A stretch of 64,000 nucleotides of DNA from Impatiens glandulifera. Its lineage: Eukaryota > Streptophyta > Magnoliopsida > Ericales > Balsaminaceae. Both the position numbers and the translations under genes were made by a program. Shown here in pieces: positions 21,922 to 34,065 of the stretch (the first letter of the stretch is position 1; the number at the start of each line of letters is the position of its first letter). The DNA lies in assembly GCF_907164915.1 (NCBI RefSeq), contig NC_061862.1, positions 136,205,520 to 136,269,519 of the forward strand, in the 5' to 3' direction. The notes below the pieces were generated by a model. The model was not told the origin of the DNA and did no database searches. It worked only from the letters and a program-made list of their open reading frames with translations.

Positions 21922-22272
21922 GATTTAAACCATTTTTCGGGACAAGACACTTTGCTCCATCCCACTGAAGCTGAAGAAGAGGAGAAAGAATAAGACGCCG
22001 AAGTCGCACAAGATGAAATGAAGTATCGTCGAGAGAAGAGAGTAAAAGTGACGGAGAAATATGAAAGAACGAAAATAATAAAGGGAATTTAAAAAAAAAT
22101 TATATTAATTTTTTTAAATACCAGTATGGGGCGACCACGACTACATAGGATTCGTGGCATTGCTTTCGCCGCCCCTTCGTTGCCCCTATCATTTGTTTTT
22201 GTTTTTTTTTTATTTTGCTTACATTTTCAAATTTATTTTTACATTTTCATCCTACGCCTAATCATATTGTTT

Positions 22273-23490
<1,218 letters not shown>

Positions 23491-23627
23491 TCTAAGAATA
23501 TAAAGAAAAAATAAAAATGGTATGGATATATATATATATAAAAGATTTATCTTAGCGCCCAAGTTAAGGCAACTTGTAGATGGGCTGAAACCTTTAGATG
23601 GGTTGGGCCACATAATATAATCTAACA
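23491..23627 (-). mobile_element. 3' LTR of element A
   Basis: Aligned with 36240-36404 by AGAATAT, GCGCCCAAGTTA, CAACTTGTAGATGG and AACCTTTAGATGGG. The minus-strand start is TGTTAGATTATATTATGTGG. The other end reads TC where TG is expected on the plus strand, one substitution. At 137 bases it is shorter than its partner because of indels around the TA run. Confidence 0.85.
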
Positions 23628-23640
23628 CCCCTCCTCAAGC
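23628..23640 (-). other. Polypurine tract of element A
   Basis: On the minus strand GCTTGAGGAGGGG lies between the end of RNase H and the LTR start TGTTAG, the expected place for plus-strand priming. Confidence 0.8.
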
Positions 23641-25149
23641 TCAAAGTGGTAGAGTAGAGATCAACTTGAGTTTGCTTAATAACATGTAAAAACGACTCAG
23701 CAAGAGAGACTTCGTGAAGACATCTGCAGTCTGGTGTTCGGTAGATACGTACTGTAATTGTATAGTACCAGCACTAACATGTTGCCGTACAAAGTGGCAA
23801 TCGATCTCGATGTGTTTAGTGCGCTCATGAAACACATCATTTCGAGAAATATGAATAGCACTCTAACTATCAGAATGAAGATCGGTGGATGACGATTGAG
23901 GAACGTCGAGATTTGAGAGAAGTCATCGAATCCAAAGAAGCTCAGAAGTAGAATCAGCAATCGCATTATACTTTAACTTAGCGCTGGAACGGGAAACAAC
24001 AATCTGTTTCTTGCTTCACTAGAAAACAAGAGAATCACCCAAGAAGAAACAATAACCAGTGATGGAGAGTCGGTCAGTGGGATCGCCTGCCCAATCAGCA
24101 TCTGAGTAACTAGTGAGTACCAATGATGAATCAGCGAAGAAGTGAAGACCATGTAAGAGAGTGCCCTTAATATAGCAGAGAATACGTAACACAACAGAGT
24201 GATGAGTTATATGAGGACTAGTCATGAATTGACTAACTATGTGAACTACATGAGTTATGTTTGGGCGAGTAATAGTTAAATATATCAAAGATCCCACTAA
24301 CTGACGATGGAGCGTGGAGTCTTTAAGAGGGGTTCCATTGAGAGGAGTAAGACGACAATCTGCCTCAAGTGGAGTCGAGGCAGTTTTGTTATCAGTCAAA
24401 CCAACACAGGAGATGAGGTCAGAAGCATACTTCGCCTAAGACAAGTAGATACCATCTACTGTGTCGGAAATCTCAAGACCTAGAAAATAACGCAGCTTAC
24501 CAAGACTCTTCATATCAAAATGTTGATGAAGATATGTCTGTAAATCAGATATACCAGAGGCATCATCGCTGGTGATCACCATATCATCAACATATAATAA
24601 TAGAATAATAATTCCAGATGAAGAGAGACGAATGAATAAAGTAAAGTCATAGGGAGAGGCAATAAACCCATATTGAATAAGTGTTGAGCTGAACTTGGTA
24701 AACCAAGCTCGTGGTGCTTGTTTCAGACCATAAAGAGCACGACGTAGCTTACATACCTTTCCTGAAATGTCTGAACCCGGCGGTGGACTCATATAAGCCT
24801 CCTCATAAAGATCTCCATGAAAAAAAGCATTCTTTACATCCAACTGGTGAAGAGACCATCGACGAGCAGCATCAATAGCCAAAAGACAATGAACATAAGT
24901 CAAACAGGAAACGGGAGCAAAAGTCTCTTCATAGTCAATGTCACACTCCTATAAGAAACCCCTAACCATACAACGAGCTTTGTAGCGCTCAACAGTTCCA
25001 TCAGAATTTGTTTTGATCTTGTAAATCCATTTGCAACTAATAGATTTCTTTCTAGGTAGTAGATCAACGATATCCCAAGTCCCAGTCTTCTCAAGAGCCT
25101 GTAGTTCCTCTAACATAGCCTCACTCCAAAATGGATCACAATTTGCCAC
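23641..25149 (-). pseudogene. Element A reverse transcriptase-RNase H, one frame with six stops
   Basis: The RVT_2-type reverse transcriptase and RNase H of a copia polyprotein. In one continuous minus-strand frame one sees WIYKIKTNSDGTVERYKARC, FAPV, HQLDVKNAFFHGDL, YGLKQAPRAWF, the catalytic YVDDM (about 24590), KYFLGLEI-like RYFLGLEIS, and then the RNase H landmarks SDADWAGDPTDRLSITGYC and HERTKHIEIDCHFVR. The frame is kept for about 1.5 kb without a frameshift. It carries six stop codons, at 24949-24951, 24436-24438, 24019-24021, 24016-24018, 23923-23925 and 23863-23865. Judged from the residue normally found there, each can be explained by one C-to-T or G-to-A change (Gln, Trp or Arg codons). 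It no longer makes a protein. Confidence 0.9.
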
Positions 25150-25928
25150 ATGAAAGGTCTTAGGCTCATGGTTAGCTAGAATGGAAGAAAAGCAATGGTA
25201 ATCTTGGAGATTATGAGGAAGACAACGTACCCGGGTAGAATGTCGACCAGTGGCAGTAGGGATATGAGGTATTTGATCAGGTATTTGTTCAGGAGACGCA
25301 GTTGGGTCAGGTACTTGTTTAGGAGATACATGTGGGTCAGCTGGGGGAGATACGATAGTGTCAATAGAGTTTGTGTGATCTCAGGACATGTAAAAGAAGG
25401 GGATGGATCTAAAACAAAAAAATGGAGAATCAGTCTGAAAATGAGTGGCAAACTTAGACTTAGAAGAGAACATCTTATGTTTCTAAAAGGTGACATGACG
25501 AGAAACACGAATCCGATTTGATAGGATCCCAACAACGATAGCCCTTATGCTCTACTCCATATCCCAAAAAACAACATAGATGATTCTAAGGCTCTAATTT
25601 GTTTTTTCATGCCGGGGGGTGGAAAAAACTAACACAACCAAATGCTCGAAGAATGGAGTAATCTGGTCGTTGACCAAAGAGTTTTTGGTAAAGAGTGACA
25701 TCATGAAGTACAGAAGATGACATTCGGTTGATTGTATAGACAACAGTAAGGGCAGCTTCCCTCCAAAACCGATCTGGACTAGAAGTAGAAAGAAGCATGT
25801 AACGAATAGTATCTAGAGTTCGTCTATGTTTAGGTTCAGTCCTACCATTTTGTTATGAGGTGTAAGGACATGAGCGCTTAATAACAATGCCCTAGGCAGA
25901 AAGAAAACTGAGAAAGGTAGAATCATTG
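25150..25928 (-). pseudogene. Element A integrase, distal part and INT-RT linker
   Basis: Minus strand: GIVIKRSCPYTS, QNGRTEPKHR, DRFWREAALTVVYTINRMSS, YQKLFGQRPDYSILRAFGC and CCFLGYGVEHKGYRCWDP are the end of the rve integrase core and the following region. Stops are present (for example within the PYTS-QNGRT motif), and one frameshift lies near 25515. A low-complexity linker leads to the RT. The catalytic glutamate region is present; the first two catalytic residues lie on the other side of the insertion or were deleted. Confidence 0.85.
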
Positions 25929-26079
25929 TGTTGGTTCAAATTAATTTGACTAACGATATTTTGAAGATGAATATGTGTAAAATTTAAATAAGAATGAAGA
26001 TAAGCCGTCTAAATTGTGTTTATGCAGGAGCATCAAGATCTGGCTAACTTAGACGTGATCTGAGCAGAATAATTAGACG

Positions 26080-26790
26080 CATTGCATGTTAGACGTGCAG
26101 TCTAACAAATACGTAGTTAGACGTGTAGTCTAAAATATATGTAGTTAGACGTGTAGTCTAATAGATACGTAGTTAGACGTGCGTTCTAACAGATACGTAG
26201 GTAGACGTGTAGTCTAACAAATACGTAGGTAGATGTGCAGTCTAACAAACGTAGTTAGACGTGCAGTTTAACAGATACGTAGTTAGACGTGCAGTCTAAC
26301 AGATATGTAGTTAGACGTGCAGTCTAACAGATACGTAGTTAGATGTACAGTCTAATAAATACGTAGTTAGACGTGCAATCTAACAGATACATAGCTAGAC
26401 GTGCAGTATAACAGATACGTAGTTAGAAATGCATTCTAACAGATACGTAGTTAGATGTGCAGTCTAACAGACGTAGTTAGACGTGCAGTCTAACAAATAC
26501 GTAGTTAGACGTGTAGTCTAACAGACTTAGTTAGACGTGCAGTCTAATAGATACGTAGTTAGACGTGCAGTCTAACAGATACGTAGTTAGACGTACAGTC
26601 TAACAGATACGTAGTTAGACGTGTAGTCTAACAGATACGTAGTTAGATGTGCAGTCTAACAGATACGTAGTTAGACGTGCAGTCTAACAGATACGTAGTT
26701 AGACGTATAGTCTAATAGATACGTAGTTAGACATGTAGTCTAACAGACATAGTTAGACGTGTAGTCTAACTCCATTAGATGTATGAGTCT
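26080..26790. repeat. ACGT palindromic minisatellite, 5' LTR of element B
   Basis: About 25 tandem units of about 28 bases (some 23), consensus TTAGACGTGCAGTCTAACAG followed by ATACGTAG. Within each unit TTAGAC and GTCTAA are inverted around a five-base centre. Each unit has two ACGT cores. Confidence 0.95.
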
Positions 26791-27279
26791 AATGGAATGC
26801 AAAGTTAGACGTTGGCGTCTAACTCATTCAGACTAGTATGAAGTGAAACGTATTTAGACGATGTAGTCTAACTCCATTAGACTTGGTGGTCTAATGGATC
26901 TCGCTATTAGACGTTGACGTTTAACTCCTTTAGACTTGGTGGTCTAATGGAGCACGTCTAATGCCTCGCTTCAGCAGCTGTTTGAAGTTAGCATACATCT
27001 ACCCATGATCAACTAGCTGTATGCTACTCCTTCCCCACTCATCCGTGCAGTCCAATATGCCATCTATCTGATCAAATGAATGAATTCCACGTAAGTAAAC
27101 ATTCTTCCCACTATTTTCTCTATGCAGGACAATTACAGAAGAATGTTTGGCGCACTACCAGTCTGGTACGACCACGATCCATGTGCACAGATCCTTATGT
27201 ACTTTTGTACTATGGAGGCTTTCCAATGGGCGCTTGCTACGTGTCCATCCAGAAGATTCGACCGTTGGTGCCTTTCTAC

Positions 27280-27287
27280 TATATATT
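27280..27287 (+). promoter_or_regulatory. Putative U3 TATA box of element B
   Basis: TATATATT in the context CTACTATATATTTTTG, downstream of the ACGT array, is the best TATA candidate in the LTR and could start the element's RNA about 30 bases further on. Confidence 0.45.
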
Positions 27288-27789
27288 TTTGCCAAAGGAC
27301 AATAGACGAACGACCTCACAGATTGCTGGTTTCGTGCTCACTTGCTTACTAATTTGTACATCATCTTCAAGTTCAAGAGAGAGAATCGAAATCTTTCTAG
27401 CTGAGAAATACTCTTAATCATATTGTAAGTTGAACAAAGTGTGTTCTGTTCAATAGAGTGTTAGCTAGCTAGTAAACTATATTTGATTTAAATAAGTATC
27501 GTGAAATCCTTCCGGTTGTTGGAAGAATGGGTGACGTAGGAGAGTTTGCTCCGAACATCCATAAACAACTTGCTATGTCATTTACATTTTGTCTTCTCTT
27601 CTCTCATTGGTTTGAAGCTTAAAACCTGAGCAAACAATTCCGCACTTGAATCGTTTCAAGAGTTTGCAAAGGTTTGTGAAGAATAGAAAGAGATATTAAT
27701 CCATAATAGGATTTTTATCAAACCATTTTCCAGAAGTTGTAATCAATAGTTAGACCACCGTCTCTATTGATTACACTGTTTCTATCAAT

Positions 27790-27802
27790 TGGTATCAGAT
27801 CC
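27790..27802 (+). other. Primer-binding site of element B
   Basis: TGGTATCAGATCC, two bases after the LTR end, the initiator tRNA-Met-type site of copia elements. Confidence 0.85.
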
Positions 27803-27837
27803 CTGTTTTCTATTCTCAAGCATCAAGAACCTGAATC

Positions 27838-28735
27838 ATGTCTATCATCAACGATATCCCTCTACTTTCGAAAGAAAACTACGATTATTGGATGATGAGA
27901 ATGCAAGCGCATTTGGCTGCTCTTGATTGCGATATGTAGAGTGTCATTACTGATGGTCCCATAAAGATTGCGAAGCCAATATGTGAATGGACAACGGAAG
28001 ATAAGGTGACAAACAACTTGGACAACGTTGCCAAAAGTACTCTATATCAATCAATCAACCAACATATATGTATTTTGTGAGATCAAGTCCTGCTCCTCTG
28101 CTAAAGATATTTGGGAGAAGCTAATTCAGATTTATGGCCGTAACGTTCAAATTAAGAAGAACCAAAAAGATCAGAAGGTTCTTATATGCGCTGAAAACAA
28201 GTCCAAATGGGCCGATAGCGATTCAGATGACTCATCTAGTGAAAATGATACAGACGTCGTCACATGCTTGATGGCAGATGATCAATCCAAGGTAACTGAC
28301 CTGCCCCCACAAGAGTTTACCAACGATAAGTTAAAGGTTGCACTCAATGACATGGCCATTGAGTACAAGAAGTTATTAGATTCTTTTAATTAAATGAAAG
28401 CGAAATATGAGACAAATATCTCCTTTTCATCTCAAATTTCTGAACCAAATGTTTCTGAAAATAAAATGACTGAGGTCTCATCTGAGAATGAGACGCTCAA
28501 AGAAAAGATTCAAACTCTATCTTCTGAAAACAATCGGTTAAACTATATTGTTAGTTCATGGACAAGGTCTGAAGAAGCTGTCAAATATAAGATTAGTCTG
28601 TTGAAACCCGCTGGATCCAAATTTGGTTTAGGATTTGATAGAAATGACCCAGACTAGTCCTGTAAAAAGTTAAACCCAGAAACTGACAAGCTTAAGACAA
28701 TAATCTTTGTCAAAGAGAGTTTAGAGTTTAATTGA
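27838..28735 (+). pseudogene. Element B gag, internally deleted
   Basis: The gag start is ATGTCTATCATC at 27838. Its N-terminus (KENYDYWMMRMQAHLAAL) and start of the UBN2 region (AKDIWEKLIQIYGRN) are recognisable. A TAG near 27937 replaces a tryptophan codon. After about 28165 the frame jumps directly to the acidic region (NKSKWADSDSDDSSSENDTD), so most of UBN2 and the CCHC zinc knuckle, both present in copy D at 6807-8271, are missing. The coiled-coil region (ENETLKEKIQTLSSENNRL) and SWTRSEEAV motif remain, with stops at 28391 and 28655. It could not make a functional capsid. Confidence 0.85.
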
Positions 28736-29089
28736 TACTGAAACTGATCCAATCCGTGAAGAGATGACTTTAAAGAATGAAATAAATTATGTTTCGCCAA
28801 CTGTTAGCTGACTGAAAATTAAGTTAGAAGCAGCCAGCAAGTCTAGCAAACCAAAACCTGACAAGAGGTCAAAGAGTTTTAAAAGAAAATCATCCTCTAA
28901 AGTTAAGGGATTAGTGGCTAGCAGAAAGACGTCTACTAAGTTTAAATCATACACATTAATCACAACACAATATAAGAAATCCATCAAAATAACTCAAATA
29001 TGGATTCCCAAGGGACTGATTGACTGAGGACCCAAGTGAATGTGGGTACCAAACGATTGTAAATATTGTTTTGTGTAGGTACATCTGAG

Positions 29090-29651
29090 TAATTGCCTAG
29101 ATGATTCTGTTTGGTATCTGGACAGCGGTTGTTCCAAATACATGACAGGAAATAGACGGCTTCTAACTGATATAGCAGACTGCTCAGGCCCTAAGATCAC
29201 CTTTGGTGACAACAAGAAAGGTAAGACCATGGGTAAGGGTAAGATTATCCATGGTAATTTAACTATTAACGATGTTTTATTTGTTGACAATTCGTGTTAT
29301 AACCTGATTAACATTAGTCAATTATGTGATAATGGTTTGTTAGTTGATTTCCAAACTCATGCATGTCTGGTTAAGGATCAGCAATGTAATACCTTGCTGA
29401 CCGGAAGCAGTGTAGGAAATTCTTATAAAATGAACTGGCAAAATAAGACATCTGACCTTATGTGCATGATTGCCAAAAATGACCAGAATTGGTTATGGAA
29501 TAAAAGATTAAACCATCTAAACTTTAAAACCATCAACAACATTTGTTCGCATAATTTAGTGTTCGGTTTACCTAAATTACAGTTTTTTAAGGACAATGTT
29601 TGTCCTGCTTTCCAGTTAGGCAAACAGGGCAGATCATCGTTCAAAAGTTAG
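29090..29651 (+). pseudogene. Element B protease and GAG-pre-integrase region
   Basis: WYLDSGCSKYMTG contains the Asp-Ser-Gly active site of a copia aspartic protease. It is followed by ITFGDNKKGK, GKGKIIHGNLTINDVLFVD and NLINISQLCD as expected. WLWNKRLNHLNFKTI is the GAG-pre-integrase histidine region, and CPAFQLGKQGRSSF corresponds to the CxxC part of the integrase zinc finger with the second cysteine replaced (CPAF instead of CxxC). A stop and frame change follow at about 29650. Confidence 0.85.
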
Positions 29652-29659
29652 GGAAATCT

Positions 29660-30763
29660 CAATCCAGTCGTTTCTTAGAATCTTTACATATGGATCTGTT
29701 TGGTCCAATTCCTGTAAGAAGCTTAGGAGGAATGAGATTTACCCTAGTAGTTATTGATGATTTTTCACGATTTACATGAGTAGTATTTTTGCAATCTAAT
29801 GATCAAACCGCTGTAAATTTGATTAAGATCCTTAGAAGAATTCAAAACCATAAATCTTTAAGTATCATTTCTATTCGAAGTGATCGGGGAACCGAGTTCA
29901 CCAACAGACGCCTAACCTCTTATCTCGAGGAGTCTGGTGTTAGACACGAGTTGTCTAGTGCTAGAACTCCACAGCAAAATAGCATTACTGAGAGAAGAGT
30001 GATGACACTGAAAGAAGAAGCAAGATCTATGCTAGCTGAATCAGGTGTTCCTCAGAAGTTTTGGACAGAAGCCATAAACACAACATGTTACACACAAAAT
30101 CGGTCGATAATAAACAAACATTTTGACAAAACACTCTATGAACTGTTTTACGGGAGAATCCCTATAGTGACTTACTTTAAAGTATTTGGGTGTAAATGTT
30201 TTATTCATAACAACGAGAAGGATTATCTGACTGTTTTTGATGCTAAAGTAGATGCTGGAATCATGTTGGGTTATTCCTTAGTAAGTAAGGCCTACAGAGT
30301 GTATAACTATAAAACACAAACTATTGAGGAATCCCTACATGTTGTTTGTGATGAGTATGTTAAAAGTAATTTTATTGATCCCGTCGACCTCGCTAGCAGA
30401 TTAGAAGCGACAAGTCTTGAATCTGTGTGTGAGGATGAAGCTCTAGCTAAACTGATTTCCTCGTCGGATCTTGTGGTTGATCCGGCTGAGAACCAACCAG
30501 ACGTTCAAACTCCTATTCAACAAGATGTTGAATGTTCTAATGTTGCGGGGCCATCTGATCAGATGACTAATCCTTTAGGACCCAAATTCAGATGGAACAA
30601 GAATCATCCACCAGAATTGATAATTGGAAATCCTAACTCTCCTCGTAGGACAAGACGTCAATTGATGGATGAAATGGCCAACTCTGCCTTTATTTCTCAA
30701 ATCGAACTCAAGAAAATTGGTGATGCAGTGTTTGACCCAGATTGGATCAATGTTATGCAGTAG
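29660..30763 (+). pseudogene. Element B integrase (rve core) and post-integrase region
   Basis: The integrase core shows HMDLFGPIPVRS (first Asp), IRSDRGTEF (second Asp) and PQQNSITERRV (catalytic Glu region), then FWTEAINTTCY and FKVFGCKCFIHN. A TGA near 29779 falls where a tryptophan is usual. The rest (LGYSLVSKAYRVYN) is the usual C-terminal part of copia integrases. The variable linker before RT reads KFRWNKNHPPELIIGNPNSP. A TAG ends the frame at 30763. Confidence 0.9.
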
Positions 30764-32229
30764 GAGTTAAACCAATTTGTGAGAAATAAAGTGTGGCATT
30801 TAACTCCAAGACCGACTAATCAATCGGTCATTGGAACTAGATGGGTCTTTATAAACAAGCTTAGTGAAGATGGCTTAGTTATAAGAAACAAAGCCCAGTT
30901 GGTTGCCCAAGGATACAAACAGGAGGAAGGCATTAACTTTGATGAGTCATTTGCACCTGTAGCTACACTTGAGGCAATTAGAATATTCCTAGCTTATGCA
31001 TCATTTAAAAATTTTAAAGTTTTTCAAATGGATGTGAAAAGCGCATTTTTAAATGGTAAACTAAATGAAGATGTTTATGCTGAGCAACCCCTAGTTTTCT
31101 AGATCATACTTTACCAAATCATGTTTTAAAACTTGACAAAGATTTATATGGTTTGAAACAAGCTTCAAAAGCTTGGAATGATACTTTCACTAAATTTTTG
31201 TTTGATCATGACTTCGTTATTGGAACTATTGATAAAACACTATTTAGATTTGTTAAAGATTCTCACATTCTACTTGTTCAAGTATATATTGATGACATTA
31301 TATTTGGGTCAACTAACCCCAAATTGTGAGAGAAATTTGTTAAGTTGATGCAGGATAGGTTTAAGATGAGCATGATGAGAGAATTAACCTTTTTCCTCGG
31401 CCTTCAAGTTCGTCAGCTGGAGAAAGGAACATTCATCAATCAAGCCAAATACACCAAGGAGCTGGTGAAGAAATTCGAGATGGAGAACTGCACTGCTGCA
31501 ACTACTCCAATGAGCTCCTCCAGCAAACTTGAAAAAGATGATGGTGGACAGGGTGTAGACATCATTGCCTACAGAGGTCTCATCGGATCTTTGCTCTATC
31601 TCACTTCCAGCAGACCAGACATTCAATTTTATGTTGGTGTTTGTGGAAGATTTCAGGTTAATCCTAAAATCTCTCACTTTACTGCTGCTAAACGTATTTT
31701 GAAATATTTGAAGGGAACTCAAAATGTGGGACTGTGATATCTGAAGGATTCCAGTTTCAATTTAACAAGTTTCTCAGATGCAGACTATGTAGGATGCAAA
31801 ATAGATAGGAAAAGCACGGGTGAAACTTGTCATTTCCTTGGAGATCGTCTAATCTCATGGTTCAACAAGAAGTAGACGTTCATTGCCACGTCTACAACTA
31901 AAGTCGAGTACCTTGCTGTAGGGAGTTGCTGCTCTCAGCTCTTGTGGGTTCAACAACAGCTAAGGGATTATGGGATTAAGGTAGAAGAATCTTCAATTTT
32001 GTACGACAACACAAGTGCAATATCCATCTCTTACAATCTAGTTATGCATTCTCGAACAAATCACATCGAAATTAGACATCATTTCATCCGAGAGCATGTT
32101 AGTCAGAAGCATATTCGCCTTAAATATGTCCCAACAGATCAACAAATGATAGACATCTTTACGAAGCCACTACCCGAGACTAAGTTTTCTCACTTTAGAA
32201 ATATCTTAGGACTTATTGATCTTGACTGA
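30764..32229 (+). pseudogene. Element B reverse transcriptase and RNase H
   Basis: RT landmarks in order: [64 protein letters not shown] (catalytic, about 31285-31312), SRPDIQF. RNase H then follows with SDADYVGCKIDRKSTGETC, DNTSAISIS and HIEIRHHFIREHV, ending in TKPLPETKF. Stops or frame changes occur at about 31100, 31329, 31737 and 31874. The 31737 stop replaces a tryptophan and the 31874 stop a glutamine. The order INT-RT-RNase H confirms Ty1/copia. Confidence 0.9.
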
Positions 32230-32249
32230 TTTTCTTTTATGCATGAATT

Positions 32250-32262
32250 AAGGGGGGGGGGG
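32250..32262 (+). other. Post-pol G-run (second polypurine-like tract)
   Basis: AAGGGGGGGGGGA lies about 20 bases after the RNase H stop. In copy D a similar GAGGGGGAAA tract sits at the same place. The true pre-LTR tract is 1.8 kb further on, so this is a second, internal polypurine-like tract. Confidence 0.6.
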
Positions 32263-33083
32263 ACTTGTTCAAATGTAACTGGACAGACAAGTAGGCAGAG
32301 GTCTCAATACGTACAATGGATCAACAGTCTAAGAGGCATATATACATAGACATGAGTTTGCTTAAGCATTCTATACCTCTGTTTGATAATTTTCTTGGTT
32401 GATAACCTGTGCAGTTAGATGTTGAAGTCTAATAGACGCTTAGACGTTTATAAGACAAGAGCAATTGGATGCTCACGTCTAACCAAGCACACGTCTAATA
32501 CGTATTGTATATGCGTAATTAGACGTTCAAAGTCTAATAGATTTTTGATTGTCTATAAGACAAGCGTAATTAGACGATGACGTCTAATAGACGCATATCC
32601 AAATCAGAGTCAAGAAATGTGAAGAGTAAATTAAAACGTCTAACTACATATGTACTTAGACTGTTCATCTTCTAGCTATTGGGACAGCTGTCCACTGCCA
32701 CCGTATTTGTTTATGTACTTTTCCCGCCAAAAATAAAACAGTCATCTCTTAAATTGATTGAAGACATATGTCTTTGAATGTTAAAAGAGTGACTAAAATG
32801 TCTGATGACCTTTCAATACACGTCTAACATTAATAGCCCTATCTCATGATTAAACTTAAATGCTAGTTGTCTCAATTGATGCGTCTCTTGGGAATAGGTT
32901 TTTAAGGTTTTGACGCTTCATATAATCATTATGTTTATAGCCATACTTCAGCATATCTCTATTCAAGAAACGTTCATACTCAAATGTGTGAGTATCTCCC
33001 TCTTGAATCTTCGACTTTCTCTCTAAGAGTTCTTCGTTTGCCTCTTCGTACTCTTCAAGAAATCTTCACCTTCTCTCTTTGAA

Positions 33084-33845
33084 ATGGGTTCTCTTGCACC
33101 TTCTACACTTCAAATCGACTTCTACTATGTGTCCATGATGGAAATTCCTAGGATAGTAGCTATGTTTGATTCGCTCAAAGAATCAGGCCTCGAGAAATTC
33201 CTCAAGGCCCCCGTCGTCATTCATGAAGCTGAGGTTTGTGAACTTTTCAAATATGCTGGGCTATACGACGGCGTGCTCGTCGCATCCAAAATATTTGATG
33301 ATATTGCTGCCTTCACTGAAGTGTCCTTCGCTCGTTTCTTCAACCTTCCATTCGAGGGACTGTATGAGTTCCCCCCATCTTCGAAGGAACTCCTAACTGA
33401 AATGGGGCTTGTCTTCTCCGATACTTTTCTTGATGGGACTCTGGTTCCTGTCAATAACTCTGGACTGCGTTCATCTCTAAAAGTTGAGTTTGTTTAACTC
33501 AACGACATCATTTCTCGATCCCTTCTAGCCAAGGGATGTTCTAACCATTACTCGAAGATGGTCTTCGAGATGATGATTTCTATCACCAAGAGGACAGTAA
33601 TCAATTGGTCGAGGGTCATTTTCCACAATATGATGGGGATGTTTGAAACGAAATCCCCTGGATATGCTGCTCCACTCAGTATGTTTCTTCCTTTTATCAT
33701 TTCTAGTGTCTTGGGACATGGGATTCTCATCAAATCATCGAGGGTCTTGAACTATCAAAAGGTTCTTGACTACATTTTCCAAGCTAGGAGGCTCAAGAAA
33801 AAGAAACGAAATCGGGAGACCTTTCTGGCCGAAAGAGATCAGTAG
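33084..33845 (+). pseudogene. Extra ORF of element B between pol and 3' LTR (SIRE-type aORF), function unknown
   Basis: Starts ATGGGTTCTCTTGC at 33084. Residues 1-137 run to a TAA at 33497, and the same kind of protein continues in frame (NDIISRSLLAKG, INWSRVIFHNMMGMF, KSPGYAAPLSMFLPFII) to a stop at 33845, so about 250 residues were once one protein. I see no signal peptide, no transmembrane segment typical of an envelope protein and no catalytic motif. The N-terminal part has an FYYVSMMEIPRIVAMFDSLK pattern, and the last part is basic (RRLKKKKRNRET). It resembles uncharacterised plant proteins that I associate with such elements. Known SIRE elements carry an additional ORF in this position. 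The role is unknown; a capture of host sequence is possible. Confidence 0.7.
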
Positions 33846-34051
33846 GAATCCATCTCTCCCGATGATGTTAAAAAGGAGGAAAAGGAAAAGATTGGCCTAA
33901 GATTTAGGGGAAAAGAAATTCTTTTACTGTTTTTGATCCTGTTATGTCTCTTTTAAAAATATGAATATATAATCTTTTGCTATCTTTTGCGTTGACGATT
34001 AATAAATATGCTTATACATCTCTAATTTTTTATTTAAGTTTTAACATCATC

Positions 34052-34065
34052 AAAAAGGGAGAAAT
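34052..34065 (+). other. Polypurine tract of element B
   Basis: AAAAAGGGAGAAAT directly before the 3' LTR start TGTTGG at 34066. This is the usual form in plant copia elements. Confidence 0.85.

Larger units (their letters stand above)
25929..27787 (+). mobile_element. 5' LTR of element B
   Basis: Starts TGTTGG (25929) and ends CTATCA (27787), two bases before the primer-binding site. It contains the ACGT minisatellite (about 26080-26790), related single motifs to 26960, a TATA box (27280-27287) and a long downstream region with the block TTTCCAATGG. The frames at 27076-27417 and 27122-27352 lie inside the LTR and are not genes. Confidence 0.85.

Noticed and set aside
27076..27417. Open frame of 113 codons upstream of element B gag
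   Set aside because: It lies entirely inside the 5' LTR, in the region conserved at nucleotide level with the LTR at 1-1901, where no frame is kept.
27930..32229. Pure deamination decay in element B as in element A
   Set aside because: Only about half of its stops fit C-to-T or G-to-A changes; others look like transversions or frame changes, so the pattern is not distinctive.
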